DNA of 42,253 nucleotides, taken from NCBI GenBank assembly GCA_002708475.1, contig PAOL01000074.1, forward strand, positions 1 to 42,253, written 5' to 3'. This DNA comes from Oleispira sp. GTDB taxonomy: Bacteria; Pseudomonadota; Gammaproteobacteria; Pseudomonadales; Oceanobacteraceae. The notes under the pieces are model-generated. The model did not search any database, had not been told where the DNA came from, and worked only from the letters and a program-made list of their open reading frames with translations. Made by a program: the position numbers and the translations under genes. Positions 8,776-17,757 of this stretch are shown one piece after another (the stretch's first letter is position 1; each line of letters starts with the position of its first letter).

Positions 8776-10022
8776 TGAGTAAGCAGAAGAATCCAATCAT
8801 GGGCTGGATTGACGATCGTCTACCAGTAACCGTGACGTACGAAAAGCATATGTCTAAGTACTATGCACCGAAAAACTTTAACTTCTGGTATTTCTTCGGC
8901 GTATTGTCGATGATTATGCTTGTTAACCAAATCCTAACGGGTATTTGGTTGACTATGAACTTCACTCCAAGTGCAGATGCTGCTTTCGCATCGGTTGAAT
9001 ACATCATGCGTGATGTAGAATGGGGTTGGTTGTTGCGTTATATGCATTCTACGGGCGCTACCTTCTTCTTTATTGCTATTTACCTACACATGATGCGTGC
9101 GTTGCTGTACGGATCGTACCAGAAGCCACGTGAGCTTATCTGGTTGTTTGGTATGGGTATTTATCTAGCGCTTATGGCAGAAGCTTTCATGGGATATGTA
9201 CTTCCATGGGGTCAGATGTCTTACTGGGGTGCTCAGGTAATTATCTCTTTGTTTGGTGCTATCCCAGTTATTGGTGATGACTTAACAACTTGGATTCGTG
9301 GTGACTTCCTAATTTCAGGCGCTACTTTAAATCGCTTCTTTGCATTACACGTTATTGCTGTTCCATTGGTGATTGTTGCATTGGTTGTATTGCACTTATT
9401 AGCTCTGCACGAAGTGGGTTCGAATAACCCTGATGGCGTTGATATTAAAAAGCACAAAGATGAAAATGGCGTACCGCTAGACGGCGTTCCTTTCCATCCT
9501 TTCTACACAGTTCACGACATGGTTGGTATTGTAGTGTTCTTGATCGTTTTCTGTTCAGTTATGTTCTTCTTCCCAATGGGTGGTGGTTTCATGCTTGAAT
9601 ATGCAAACTTCGAACCTGCCAACGGATTGAAAACACCGGCGCACATTGCTCCTGTATGGTACTTCGGTGCGTTCTACACAATCTTGCGTGCAATTCCTGA
9701 TAAGTTATTAGGTGTTATCGCAATGGGTGCAGCAATCGCTATCTTGTTTGTATTACCATGGTTAGATAAGAGCCCTGTTAAGAGTATTCGCTACAAAGGC
9801 ATCATCAGTAAAACATTGATTCCTGTATTTGGTATAGCGTTCGCAATCTTAACTTGGTTAGGTACTCAACCATCTGATGGTGATTTCCTAGGCATGATTA
9901 ATAATACGACTCTGGCTCGTTGGTTAACTGCTTTCTACTTCGGTTATTTCCTATTGATGCCTTTCTATACTCGTATGGAAAAAACTAAACCTGTTCCTGA
10001 ACGTGTAACTGGAGGCCACTAG
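8775..10022 (+). CDS. petB: Cytochrome b of the bc1 complex
   Basis: A 415-residue membrane protein with about eight transmembrane helices and the four heme b ligands H91, H105, H192 and H207 (spacing 13 and 14, typical of cytochrome b). It forms the Qo and Qi sites where ubiquinol is oxidised and ubiquinone reduced. The Qo motif is PVWY (293-296) instead of the mitochondrial PEWY. As I recall, such substitutions are known in beta/gammaproteobacterial cytochromes b. N- and C-terminal halves are fused in one chain, unlike the split b6/subunit IV form. It overlaps petA by one base and is followed by petC after one base. Confidence 0.98.
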   Translation: MSKQKNPIMGWIDDRLPVTVTYEKHMSKYYAPKNFNFWYFFGVLSMIMLVNQILTGIWLTMNFTPSADAAFASVEYIMRDVEWGWLLRYMHSTGATFFFIAIYLHMMRALLYGSYQKPRELIWLFGMGIYLALMAEAFMGYVLPWGQMSYWGAQVIISLFGAIPVIGDDLTTWIRGDFLISGATLNRFFALHVIAVPLVIVALVVLHLLALHEVGSNNPDGVDIKKHKDENGVPLDGVPFHPFYTVHDMVGIVVFLIVFCSVMFFFPMGGGFMLEYANFEPANGLKTPAHIAPVWYFGAFYTILRAIPDKLLGVIAMGAAIAILFVLPWLDKSPVKSIRYKGIISKTLIPVFGIAFAILTWLGTQPSDGDFLGMINNTTLARWLTAFYFGYFLLMPFYTRMEKTKPVPERVTGGH

Positions 10023-10023
10023 A

Positions 10024-10803
10024 ATGAAAAAAGTAATAGCTCTATTTGCTTTGATGGCTTCTTCGCTTTCATTTGCAGCAGGCGGTGGTGTTCACCTAGA
10101 CGAACATAAAACAGATTTGGGCGATACTGCATCTTTGCAGCGTGGCGCTCAAACTTTCATGAACTACTGCATGGGTTGTCACTCATTAGAGCACGGTCGT
10201 TATAACCGTGTTGCTAAAGACTTAGATATTCCTGAAGAGTTGATGCAAGAAAACTTAAACTTCGCGGGTAAGCGTTTTGGTGATCTTATGTCGATCGCTA
10301 TGCGTACTGAAGATTCTAAGAAATGGTTTGGTGCTACACCTCCTGATCTTACTTTGGTTACTCGTGTTCGTGGTGGTGACGGGGATTGGTTATACACTTA
10401 TCTACGTTCTTTCTACGAAGACAAGTCACGTCCTTATGGCGTAAACAATGCAGCATTTAAAGATGTTGGTATGCCTCATGTTCTTGCAGATCTTCAAGGT
10501 CTACAAAAACTAGGTTGTGCTCCAGTATCAACTGGTCATGATTCTTTAACGGGTAAAGAAATCATGGTCGATAGCTGTGGACTAGCAGAACCGAAAGAAG
10601 TGTTGTATTTGGCAGAAGAAGGTCAATTAACTCCAAAAGAATACGACACTTTAGTGTATGATTTGGTGAACTTCTTAGTATACATGTCGGAGCCGATTGC
10701 ATTAGAGCGTCAGCGTCTTGGCTTGTGGGTATTGTTGTTCTTGTTTATCTTCCTAATTCCTGTTTATTTGTTAAACAAAGAATATTGGAAAGACATTCAC
10801 TAA
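10024..10803 (+). CDS. petC: Cytochrome c1
   Basis: A 259-residue cytochrome c1 with a cleavable signal peptide (residues 1-19, ending SFAAG), the heme-attachment motif CMGCH at 49-53, a MPHVLADLQG segment carrying the likely axial methionine, and a single C-terminal membrane anchor at about 232-251. It accepts electrons from the Rieske protein in the periplasm and passes them to soluble or membrane cytochrome c. It closes the petABC operon, one base after petB. Its stop codon lies inside a 22-bp perfect palindrome. Confidence 0.97.
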   Translation: MKKVIALFALMASSLSFAAGGGVHLDEHKTDLGDTASLQRGAQTFMNYCMGCHSLEHGRYNRVAKDLDIPEELMQENLNFAGKRFGDLMSIAMRTEDSKKWFGATPPDLTLVTRVRGGDGDWLYTYLRSFYEDKSRPYGVNNAAFKDVGMPHVLADLQGLQKLGCAPVSTGHDSLTGKEIMVDSCGLAEPKEVLYLAEEGQLTPKEYDTLVYDLVNFLVYMSEPIALERQRLGLWVLLFLFIFLIPVYLLNKEYWKDIH

Positions 10804-10820
10804 TTCGAATTCGAATTAGT
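10799..10820. repeat. 22-bp perfect palindrome spanning the petC stop codon
   Basis: The sequence ACTAATTCGAA and its exact reverse complement abut with no spacer (10799-10820), so the element contains two overlapping TTCGAA sites. As DNA it looks like a dimeric-protein operator; as RNA it could fold only with a strained tip. No T tract follows. Confidence 0.8.
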
Positions 10821-10840
10821 TGAGTTACCTGTACTGCTCG

Positions 10841-10875
10841 GCGCGGAAACGTGTCCGGGCTGTATTTGTTTTTGA
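10841..10875 (+). terminator. Weak terminator or attenuator between petC and sspA
   Basis: GCGCGGA (10841-10847) can pair with TCCGGGC (10854-10860) with one G-G mismatch around a six-base loop, followed by the T-rich TGTATTTGTTTTTG. The stem is imperfect and the T run is broken, so it is probably leaky and may let petABC transcripts reach sspA. Confidence 0.4.
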
Positions 10876-10908
10876 ATAGTTAAAAAAATTATTTAGCTGG
10901 GGAATTAT

Positions 10909-11541
10909 ATGGGTGTTGTTGCTAAACGTTCTTCAATGACGTTTTATTCGGATGGTACTGATCATTATAGCCATCGTGTGCGCATTGTTTTGGCTGAAAA
11001 AGGTGTGACAGTAGAAATTCACGATGTAGACGCTGATAATAAGCCAGAAGATTTGGCTACGTTGAATCCGTATAATTCATTGCCAACACTAGTTGATCGT
11101 GAATTGGTTTTATATCAACCAAATGTGATGATGGAATATTTGGATGAGCGTTTCCCGCATCCGCCATTATTACCTGTATATCCGGTTGCTCGTGCTGAAA
11201 GCCGTTTGTTGATTCACCGCATCGAGAAAGATTGGTGTGTACTTGTAGATACAATCTGCTCTGCAACTGCAAAAGATAAAGACAAAGAAAAAGCACGTAA
11301 AGAATTGCGTGAAAGCATGATAACTATTGCGCCTATTTTTAAAGATAAGCCATATTTCATGAGTGAAGAATTCTCAATTGTTGATTGCTGCATGGCTCCA
11401 ATTTTATGGCGTTTACCAGCAATGGGCATTGAACTTAGTGGTAAGGCGGTTGAGCCATTGTTCCATTATATGGAGCGCTTGTTTGATCGTGAGTCTTTCC
11501 AAGCAAGCTTGTCTGAAGCTGAGCAAGAAATGCGCGGTTAA
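10909..11541 (+). CDS. sspA: Stringent starvation protein A
   Basis: A 210-residue glutathione-S-transferase-fold protein without expected GST activity; it binds RNA polymerase and helps stress survival in gammaproteobacteria. The thioredoxin-like N-domain begins at about residue 8 ([23 protein letters not shown]), with the [12 protein letters not shown] cis-proline segment near 50-62. The helical C-domain fills about 90-205. GGGG lies just before the ATG. As in many relatives, it follows the petABC genes and precedes sspB by five bases. Confidence 0.95.
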   Translation: MGVVAKRSSMTFYSDGTDHYSHRVRIVLAEKGVTVEIHDVDADNKPEDLATLNPYNSLPTLVDRELVLYQPNVMMEYLDERFPHPPLLPVYPVARAESRLLIHRIEKDWCVLVDTICSATAKDKDKEKARKELRESMITIAPIFKDKPYFMSEEFSIVDCCMAPILWRLPAMGIELSGKAVEPLFHYMERLFDRESFQASLSEAEQEMRG

Positions 11542-11546
11542 TTAAG

Positions 11547-11963
11547 ATGCAGACAATGACACCTAGTCGCCCGTATTTAATGCGTGCGTTAAACGAATGG
11601 ATACTTGAAAACGACTGTACGCCTTATGTCTTAGTTGACGCAGGTTTACCCGGTGTTCAAGTGCCAGAAGATTATGTGAATAACGGTCAGATTGTATTGA
11701 ATATCAGTACTTCGGCGGTTAAATCGTTACTTATTGATGATGACGGTTTGTCATTTAATGCACGTTTTGGTGGGGTTCCTATCGATCTATACGTGCCTAT
11801 GGTCGCTATCTTGGCAATCTATGCCAAAGAGAATGGTCAGGGCATGGTGTTTGGTAATGAAGCAGGGGCACCTGATCCAGATCAGCCGCCTCAGCCTAAG
11901 AAACCAGACGCAAAGACAGAAAAGCCTGTTAAAGCTAGACCTGTTTTTAAAGTCGTTAAGTAG
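11547..11963 (+). CDS. sspB: ClpXP protease specificity-enhancing factor SspB
   Basis: A 138-residue adaptor that binds ssrA-tagged peptides and hands them to ClpXP. The folded ssrA-binding domain fills about residues 1-108 (RPYLMRALNEWILEND start; GVQVPE and FNARFGG strands). A charged Pro/Lys-rich flexible linker follows, then the C-terminal ClpX-binding tail RPVFKVVK, which closely matches the E. coli tail RPALRVVK. It is co-transcribed with sspA and ends before a bidirectional terminator. Confidence 0.96.
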   Translation: MQTMTPSRPYLMRALNEWILENDCTPYVLVDAGLPGVQVPEDYVNNGQIVLNISTSAVKSLLIDDDGLSFNARFGGVPIDLYVPMVAILAIYAKENGQGMVFGNEAGAPDPDQPPQPKKPDAKTEKPVKARPVFKVVK

Positions 11964-11977
11964 TGCTTTAAAGATAC

Positions 11978-12016
11978 AAAAAAACCCATAATGCGATAAG
12001 CCTTATGGGTTTTTTT
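11978..12016. terminator. Bidirectional terminator between sspB and the DUF547 gene
   Basis: Seven As and CCCATAA (11978-11991) pair with TTATGGG and seven Ts (12003-12016) around an 11-base loop. The A and T runs let it work on both strands, ending sspB on the plus strand and the DUF547 gene on the minus strand. Confidence 0.92.
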
Positions 12017-12050
12017 ATGTCATGAATAATTACTTAAAAATTGTAATCTA

Positions 12051-12782
12051 TCAGATTTCGTTAAGCTGCCAATTGTAATCAAGGGTTTTGTAATTTGAGA
12101 AGCGTCCTGCTTCGATTTGATATTTAGCAATAAATTGTAATACGCCTGCTGCGTTATTGTCTTTACTAAAATCTTCGCTAAACCAGTCGAATATTTTTGA
12201 TATGTAAATTTTTTCGTTTTTGATGCGAATTCCCTTCTCTTTATCTGCTAAAAATACGCGGGCTTGTTCATCTAACTGGCTTTCTAGTTTTTTACTGTCG
12301 TAGGCTTCATTTCGCAAGTCTGGGCAGCTCATTGAAGCACACACAATTGCGAAGTGGATTCGTGGCTCTTTCATCTTGCGCAGAATCTTATGCTCAAGTG
12401 TATCTAGGCTAATCGGCTTGCCATTTAATACCCCAGCAGGTTTTTGCCATACAGGGCTAAACCAACTACCAATATCTCGAATACTTTTACGAGGTTTGTA
12501 ATCTATTACCAGTTTAATTGCGAAAATATTGTAAGTGTTGATATAAAAAGCGAGTTTATCTTCATTTTTCAGGGTGGAAGTGTCAAAACTTGCTAATGTC
12601 TCGATAAGTGTTTGGAATCTAGGGTCATTAGAAATGGAGTTGTAATCTACTAGGTTGCTGGTGATTCCTTGTTTTTCTGCACGGGTAATATTGTCGGCTA
12701 ATAGGGAAGAATAGTTTGACCAATCAAAATCTGCTGAGCTGGATTGGCTAATCAATAGCATTAGAAATATGAAGGCGCGCAT
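12051..12782 (-). CDS. Exported DUF547-family protein
   Basis: A 243-residue protein with a cleavable signal peptide (about residues 1-17, MRAFIFLMLLISQSSSA), so it is probably periplasmic. The body matches what I know of the DUF547 family: NEDKLAFYINTYNIFAIKLVID near residue 75, HKILRKMKEPRIHFAIVCAS near 130, and conserved MSCPDLR with a cysteine. The function of DUF547 is not established; the conserved Asn, His and Cys residues hint at an enzyme fold, but I can name no reaction. It is a single gene with its own promoter and a shared terminator. Confidence 0.85.
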   Translation of the reverse strand: MRAFIFLMLLISQSSSADFDWSNYSSLLADNITRAEKQGITSNLVDYNSISNDPRFQTLIETLASFDTSTLKNEDKLAFYINTYNIFAIKLVIDYKPRKSIRDIGSWFSPVWQKPAGVLNGKPISLDTLEHKILRKMKEPRIHFAIVCASMSCPDLRNEAYDSKKLESQLDEQARVFLADKEKGIRIKNEKIYISKIFDWFSEDFSKDNNAAGVLQFIAKYQIEAGRFSNYKTLDYNWQLNEI

Positions 12783-12814
12783 AGGATGGAATCCTTAGTA
12801 TCAAGACGTAAAAA

Positions 12815-12843
12815 AGTATAAATGCCAATGATGATGATGTCAT
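12815..12843 (-). promoter_or_regulatory. Sigma-70 promoter of the DUF547 gene
   Basis: Read on the minus strand, ATGACA (12843-12838) matches five of six -35 positions and TATACT (12820-12815) five of six -10 positions, with a 17-base spacer. The -10 lies about 33 bases before the gene start. Confidence 0.72.
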
Positions 12844-12953
12844 TGAAGCTGATCACAAGTTAAGTAAATGACTTCAATGGAGTATTAAATAGGTCCTCAG
12901 CACAGTGTATAAGACACTATTAAAACGAATTAGTTGCCTTATCTCGTGCCCAT

Positions 12954-13003
12954 AAAAAAACCGCAACTATCAGTTCGAATATTGACTGATAGCTGCGGTT
13001 TTA
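12954..13003 (-). terminator. Intrinsic terminator of gatCAB
   Basis: On the minus strand AAAACCGCAGCTATCAGT pairs with ACTGATAGTTGCGGTTTT with one mismatch, followed by a T tract (12960-12954). It lies about 20 bases after the gatB stop. Confidence 0.92.
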
Positions 13004-13025
13004 TACAAAGCGTCGACGATGGGCT

Positions 13026-14489
13026 TTAACCCAGTTCGCTAAGTTTTTGCTTCAAAACTTCCATTACAACCTGAGGGTTAACACCCTTAGCGGCTTTACG
13101 TGTGGCACCAATGAAAGGACCTATCGCTTTTGCGCGCTTATCTTCAGGAGTATTCAAGTAACCTTCAACCAGTTTAGGGTTGTCAGCTAGTACTTGTGCA
13201 ACAACTTCTTCAATAGCAGATGTATCTGATACTTGTTTAAGGCCTAATTGATCGATGAGTTGATCAACCGGATTTTCCAAACCAGCCCCTTTGCCTTGCC
13301 AAATTGCACTAAAGACTTCCTTTGCACCATCGTTAGAGATGTCGCTGCCTTTGACGTTTTTCAAAATAGCACCAAGTTGTTCTGCGCTAACAGGAATCTC
13401 ACTGATGCTGATTTCGTTTTTATTCAATGCAGCAGAAAGATCACCCATAACCCAGTTGGCTGCCATTTTATAGTCGCCAGCAATCTCAGCAGCAACTTCA
13501 AAATAATCAGCCATCTCTCGGTTAGCCGCAAGAACGCTTGCGTTATAAGCAGACAGGCCATGCTCAGCTTCAAAACGGGCTTTTTTCTGTTCAGGTAATT
13601 CAGGTAATGTTGAACGAACCGCTTCAACATATTCTTCATCAATGATCACAGGCAATAAGTCTGGATCAGGGAAGTAGCGGTAATCGTTTTCAACTTCTTT
13701 CGAACGCATGCTACGTGTTTCGTTTTTATCGGCGTCGAATAGGCGAGTTTCTTGTTTGATGCTGCCACCGTCTTCAAGAATGTCCATCTGGCGTTCGATT
13801 TCAACTTCAATCGCACGTTCAACGTTTTTAAACGAGTTAACGTTTTTGATCTCAGTACGAGTACCAAATTCTTCTTGGCCTTTTGGGCGCAAGGAAACGT
13901 TACAGTCACAGCGCATCGAGCCTTGTGATAAATCGCCGTCACAAATGCCTAAGTAAGTCACAATGCTTTGCATCTTACGGAAATAAGCAGAAGCTTCTTT
14001 GGAACTGCGTAATTCAGGTTCGGAAACGATTTCAATTAATGGCGTACCACAGCGGTTTAAATCGATACCTGACTGGCCATCAAAGCCTTCGTGTACTGAT
14101 TTACCAGCATCTTCTTCAAGGTGTGCACGCGTAACGTTAATGCGACGCGACTTACCTTCACCTAAATCGATATCAATATGACCCATGCCGACGATAGGTT
14201 CGTGCAACTGAGTAATCTGATAGCCTTTTGGTGAATCAGGGTAGAAATAGTTCTTACGATCGAAGACCGACTTCATACCAATTTCTGCATCAATTGCTAG
14301 GCCGAACTTAACCGCCATGCGTAATGCTTCTTCGTTAAATACCGGTAAAACACCCGGTAAACCCAAGTCATAAATATTGGCTTGAGTATTTGCATCTGCG
14401 CCGTATTCAGTACTTGAACCGGAGAAGATTTTTGATTTTGTAGCCAACTGAGCGTGAATCTCAAGGCCAATTACCACTTCCCATTCCAT
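13026..14489 (-). CDS. gatB: Asp-tRNA(Asn)/Glu-tRNA(Gln) amidotransferase subunit B
   Basis: A 487-residue subunit that binds and phosphorylates the misacylated tRNA within GatCAB. The cradle domain opens with [14 protein letters not shown] and contains the [18 protein letters not shown] motif (about 80-100), the CDCNVSLRP cysteine segment (about 198-206; fewer zinc ligands than in some homologues) and the NVNSFKNV loop. The helical and YqeY tail domains, which grip the tRNA elbow, fill about 300-487. It is the last gene of gatC-gatA-gatB, 12 bases after gatA, with a clear terminator behind it. Confidence 0.97.
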   Translation of the reverse strand: MEWEVVIGLEIHAQLATKSKIFSGSSTEYGADANTQANIYDLGLPGVLPVFNEEALRMAVKFGLAIDAEIGMKSVFDRKNYFYPDSPKGYQITQLHEPIVGMGHIDIDLGEGKSRRINVTRAHLEEDAGKSVHEGFDGQSGIDLNRCGTPLIEIVSEPELRSSKEASAYFRKMQSIVTYLGICDGDLSQGSMRCDCNVSLRPKGQEEFGTRTEIKNVNSFKNVERAIEVEIERQMDILEDGGSIKQETRLFDADKNETRSMRSKEVENDYRYFPDPDLLPVIIDEEYVEAVRSTLPELPEQKKARFEAEHGLSAYNASVLAANREMADYFEVAAEIAGDYKMAANWVMGDLSAALNKNEISISEIPVSAEQLGAILKNVKGSDISNDGAKEVFSAIWQGKGAGLENPVDQLIDQLGLKQVSDTSAIEEVVAQVLADNPKLVEGYLNTPEDKRAKAIGPFIGATRKAAKGVNPQVVMEVLKQKLSELG

Positions 14490-14501
14490 GATAGAGTCCT
14501 C

Positions 14502-15956
14502 TTATTTTAAGCCAGTTGGAGTTTTAGTGTGCCAGTCAGTGGCGTTCTGGAATTGATGTGCGCAGTTTAATAAACGGCTTTCATCAAAATAGTTACCAAT
14601 TAGTTGAAGACCTACAGGAAGATCGTTGATCATACCTGCTGGAATCGACATACCTGGAAGGCCTGCTAAGTTAGTCGATAATGTATAAATATCTTCTAGG
14701 TACATGCTCACAGGGTCTTTGCTCTTCTCGCCAAACTTAAACGCTGGGCTAGGAGCAACAGGGCTCATGATTACATCAACATCATTAAAAGCTGCAACGA
14801 AATCGTTTTTAATTAAGCGACGAACTTGTTGTGCTTTTTTATAATAAGCATCATAGAAACCTGCGGATAATGCGTAAGAACCCAGCATAATACGGCGCTG
14901 AACTTCATCGCCAAAACCTTCGCTACGAGAACGTTTGAAAAGGTCTTCAATATCTTTCGGATCTTCACAGCGGTGACCAAAACGAACGCCATCCATACGA
15001 GATAAGTTGGCAGAACATTCTGATGGTGCAATCACGTAGTATGCAGGCACACAAAGATTGGTGTTCGGTAAGCTAATTTCTTTTAGCGTCGCGCCCATCT
15101 TTTCGTATTCTTTGATCGCATCTTGAATAGTTTGTGCCATAACAGGATCAAGATCGCTGCTGAAATATTCTTTTGGCAAGCCAATCGTCATGCCTTTCAC
15201 TGATTTATTTAAATCAGCTCGGTAATCAGGCACGTCACGTTCGATACTAGTGGAATCTTTTTTATCAAAGCCTGCCATCACGTTAAGCATCATTGCTGCA
15301 TCTTCAGCAGTACGAGCAATTGGGCCACCTTGATCCAAACTTGAAGCGTAAGAGATCATCCCGAAGCGAGATACGCGACCGTAAGTTGGCTTAATACCCG
15401 TTACACCACAAAAAGATGCTGGCTGGCGAATAGAGCCACCAGTGTCTGTGGCGGTAATGCCTGGAGCTAAGCGAGCAGCAACGGCTGCGGCTGAACCACC
15501 GGATGAACCACCAGGAACATGCTCTTCGCTCCACGGGTTTTTAACAGCGCCGTAAAAAGAGCTTTCGCTAGAGGAACCCATAGCGAATTCATCCATGTTG
15601 GTTTTACCCAAAGATACTGCACCAACCTTGTTGAAATTATCGGCAACGGTAGAGTCATACGGAGCAATAAATTTATCTAGCATCTTCGAGGCGCAACTAG
15701 TGCGAACACCGTCTGTGCAAAAGATATCTTTGTGCGCCATCGGCACACCAGTCCATTCGTTAGCATTCCCCGCTGCGCGTAATTCGTCAGCCGCTTTTGC
15801 TTGGGTTAGTGCCAGCTCGTCAGTCACAGTAATAAAACTATTGTACTGGCCGTCTAAATTTTTGATGCGATCTAAAAAGTGTTTCGTGACTTCAACACTG
15901 GAATATTCGCCGGCTTGTAAATCTTGAGAGATTTGAGCCAAGGTTTTGTTATGCAT
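14502..15956 (-). CDS. gatA: Asp-tRNA(Asn)/Glu-tRNA(Gln) amidotransferase subunit A
   Basis: A 484-residue amidase-signature enzyme that releases ammonia from glutamine for transamidation of Asp-tRNA(Asn) or Glu-tRNA(Gln). The Ser-cisSer-Lys triad is visible: K76 in MAHKD, S151 in PGGSSGG and S175 in [11 protein letters not shown], with the same spacing as the S. aureus enzyme. It lies 25 bases after gatC. Which amide (Asn, Gln or both) it makes depends on the aminoacyl-tRNA synthetases of this genome, which are not in the window. Confidence 0.97.
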   Translation of the reverse strand: MHNKTLAQISQDLQAGEYSSVEVTKHFLDRIKNLDGQYNSFITVTDELALTQAKAADELRAAGNANEWTGVPMAHKDIFCTDGVRTSCASKMLDKFIAPYDSTVADNFNKVGAVSLGKTNMDEFAMGSSSESSFYGAVKNPWSEEHVPGGSSGGSAAAVAARLAPGITATDTGGSIRQPASFCGVTGIKPTYGRVSRFGMISYASSLDQGGPIARTAEDAAMMLNVMAGFDKKDSTSIERDVPDYRADLNKSVKGMTIGLPKEYFSSDLDPVMAQTIQDAIKEYEKMGATLKEISLPNTNLCVPAYYVIAPSECSANLSRMDGVRFGHRCEDPKDIEDLFKRSRSEGFGDEVQRRIMLGSYALSAGFYDAYYKKAQQVRRLIKNDFVAAFNDVDVIMSPVAPSPAFKFGEKSKDPVSMYLEDIYTLSTNLAGLPGMSIPAGMINDLPVGLQLIGNYFDESRLLNCAHQFQNATDWHTKTPTGLK

Positions 15957-15981
15957 AATATGTCCTCAATTCTTAGCTCTG

Positions 15982-16269
15982 TTATTCAACAACTTTTGGC
16001 ACTAGGTAATGGCCATTATCTGTACTTGGAGCAATCTTTTGAAATTTTTCACGCTGATTAACTTCAGTAACAACATCGGCGCGTAAGCGTTGTACGGCAT
16101 CCATTGGGTGAGCCATTGGCTCTATACCAGTGGTATCAACAGCTTGTAGTTGATCAACTAAATCCAGAACATTGGATAAATTAGTTTGAAATTCTGTGAT
16201 GCTTTTTTCGTCTATCTGCAAGCGCGAAAGGTCGGCGATTGCGAGAACCTGATTTGTGTCCAAAGACAT
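15982..16269 (-). CDS. gatC: Asp-tRNA(Asn)/Glu-tRNA(Gln) amidotransferase subunit C
   Basis: A 95-residue protein of normal GatC length that wraps around GatA and GatB and stabilises the complex. It shows the family pattern: VLAIADLSRLQIDE near the N-terminus, NVLDLVDQLQAVDTTGIEPMAHP in the middle and the RADVVTE segment near 64-70. It is the first gene of the gatCAB operon and is transcribed away from mreB. Confidence 0.95.
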   Translation of the reverse strand: MSLDTNQVLAIADLSRLQIDEKSITEFQTNLSNVLDLVDQLQAVDTTGIEPMAHPMDAVQRLRADVVTEVNQREKFQKIAPSTDNGHYLVPKVVE

Positions 16270-16390
16270 GGGTTTACTCCACTGTTGTACAGGCTAGGTT
16301 ATGCAGGCTTAGGTGTCGGACTTTTTTGTCTGAATAAGTGTCGACATTAAAGAGCAAAATTAAAGGCAATAATTTACCACATTTAGAGGC

Positions 16391-16420
16391 AGTATATTAG
16401 CGCTTATTGGCTGAAACCAA
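16391..16420 (-). promoter_or_regulatory. Candidate promoter of gatCAB
   Basis: On the minus strand TTGGTT (16420-16415) and TATACT (16396-16391) are separated by 18 bases. The -10 is good (five of six) and the -35 weak (three of six). It would give a leader of about 115 bases. Confidence 0.5.
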
Positions 16421-16471
16421 TGTCTTAGGAAGACAAGTTGAAGATTAATGCACAAGTTATGATATAGGAGC

Positions 16472-16500
16472 TTGCCGAAAGGCTGCACCGTTGCTAGAGT
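16472..16500 (+). promoter_or_regulatory. Candidate promoter of mreB
   Basis: TTGCCG (16472-16477) and TAGAGT (16495-16500) each match the sigma-70 consensus at four of six positions, with a 17-base spacer. The leader would be about 64 bases. Confidence 0.5.
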
Positions 16501-16567
16501 TAGAAGCAATTTTTGTAGTCAGGTTCCTTTTTTATTGTTAGGGAACTCTTATCCAATTGGGAAATAG

Positions 16568-17611
<1,044 letters not shown>

Positions 17612-17619
17612 CGCTATCC

Positions 17620-17647
17620 TTATCGCTTGCATATTTGTAAGCGATAA
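17620..17647 (+). other. Hairpin 1 in the mreB-mreC gap
   Basis: TTATCGCTT (17620-17628) pairs perfectly with AAGCGATAA (17639-17647). Two further pairs (one G-T) shrink the loop to six bases. The stem begins eight bases after the mreB stop. No T tract follows, so a processing or stabilising element is more likely than a terminator. Confidence 0.75.
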
Positions 17648-17653
17648 TTAGTC

Positions 17654-17681
17654 CTAAAAGCATGATTTTTCGTGCTTTTAG
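17654..17681 (+). other. Hairpin 2 in the mreB-mreC gap
   Basis: CTAAAAGCA (17654-17662) pairs perfectly with TGCTTTTAG (17673-17681) around a ten-base loop. It lies seven bases after hairpin 1. It contains the ATG of a 31-codon ORF and the in-frame GTG (17672) that would extend mreC, which would hinder initiation at that GTG. Confidence 0.75.
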
Positions 17682-17757
17682 TCGATTATTCCTTATTCTA
17701 TCTTCACTTTCCTTGTATAGTAGCAGTACGAAGATTCAAGAAGGATCAGGCTATTAA
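17662..17757 (+). CDS. Possible 31-codon leader peptide upstream of mreC
   Basis: A short ORF runs from ATG 17662 to TAA 17755-17757. It encodes a basic start (MIFRAFSR) followed by a hydrophobic, Leu/Ser-rich stretch. Its stop shares one base with the proposed AUU start of mreC (ATTAA), the geometry expected for translational coupling. Its own ribosome-binding site is weak (AAAAG) and its ATG is in hairpin 2. It may be a chance ORF; the overlap with the mreC start is the only reason to report it. Confidence 0.25.
   Translation: MIFRAFSRLFLILSSLSLYSSSTKIQEGSGY

Noticed and set aside
12829-12840. ATGATGATGATG simple repeat upstream of the DUF547 gene
   Set aside because: Four units of a trinucleotide within the promoter spacer; too short to claim as a phase-variable repeat, though it lies between -35 and -10.
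17672-17752. 27-residue N-terminal extension of MreC from the GTG at 17672
   Set aside because: No good ribosome-binding site, the codon lies in a hairpin, and the extension has no counterpart in E. coli MreC; the ATT at 17753 fits better.
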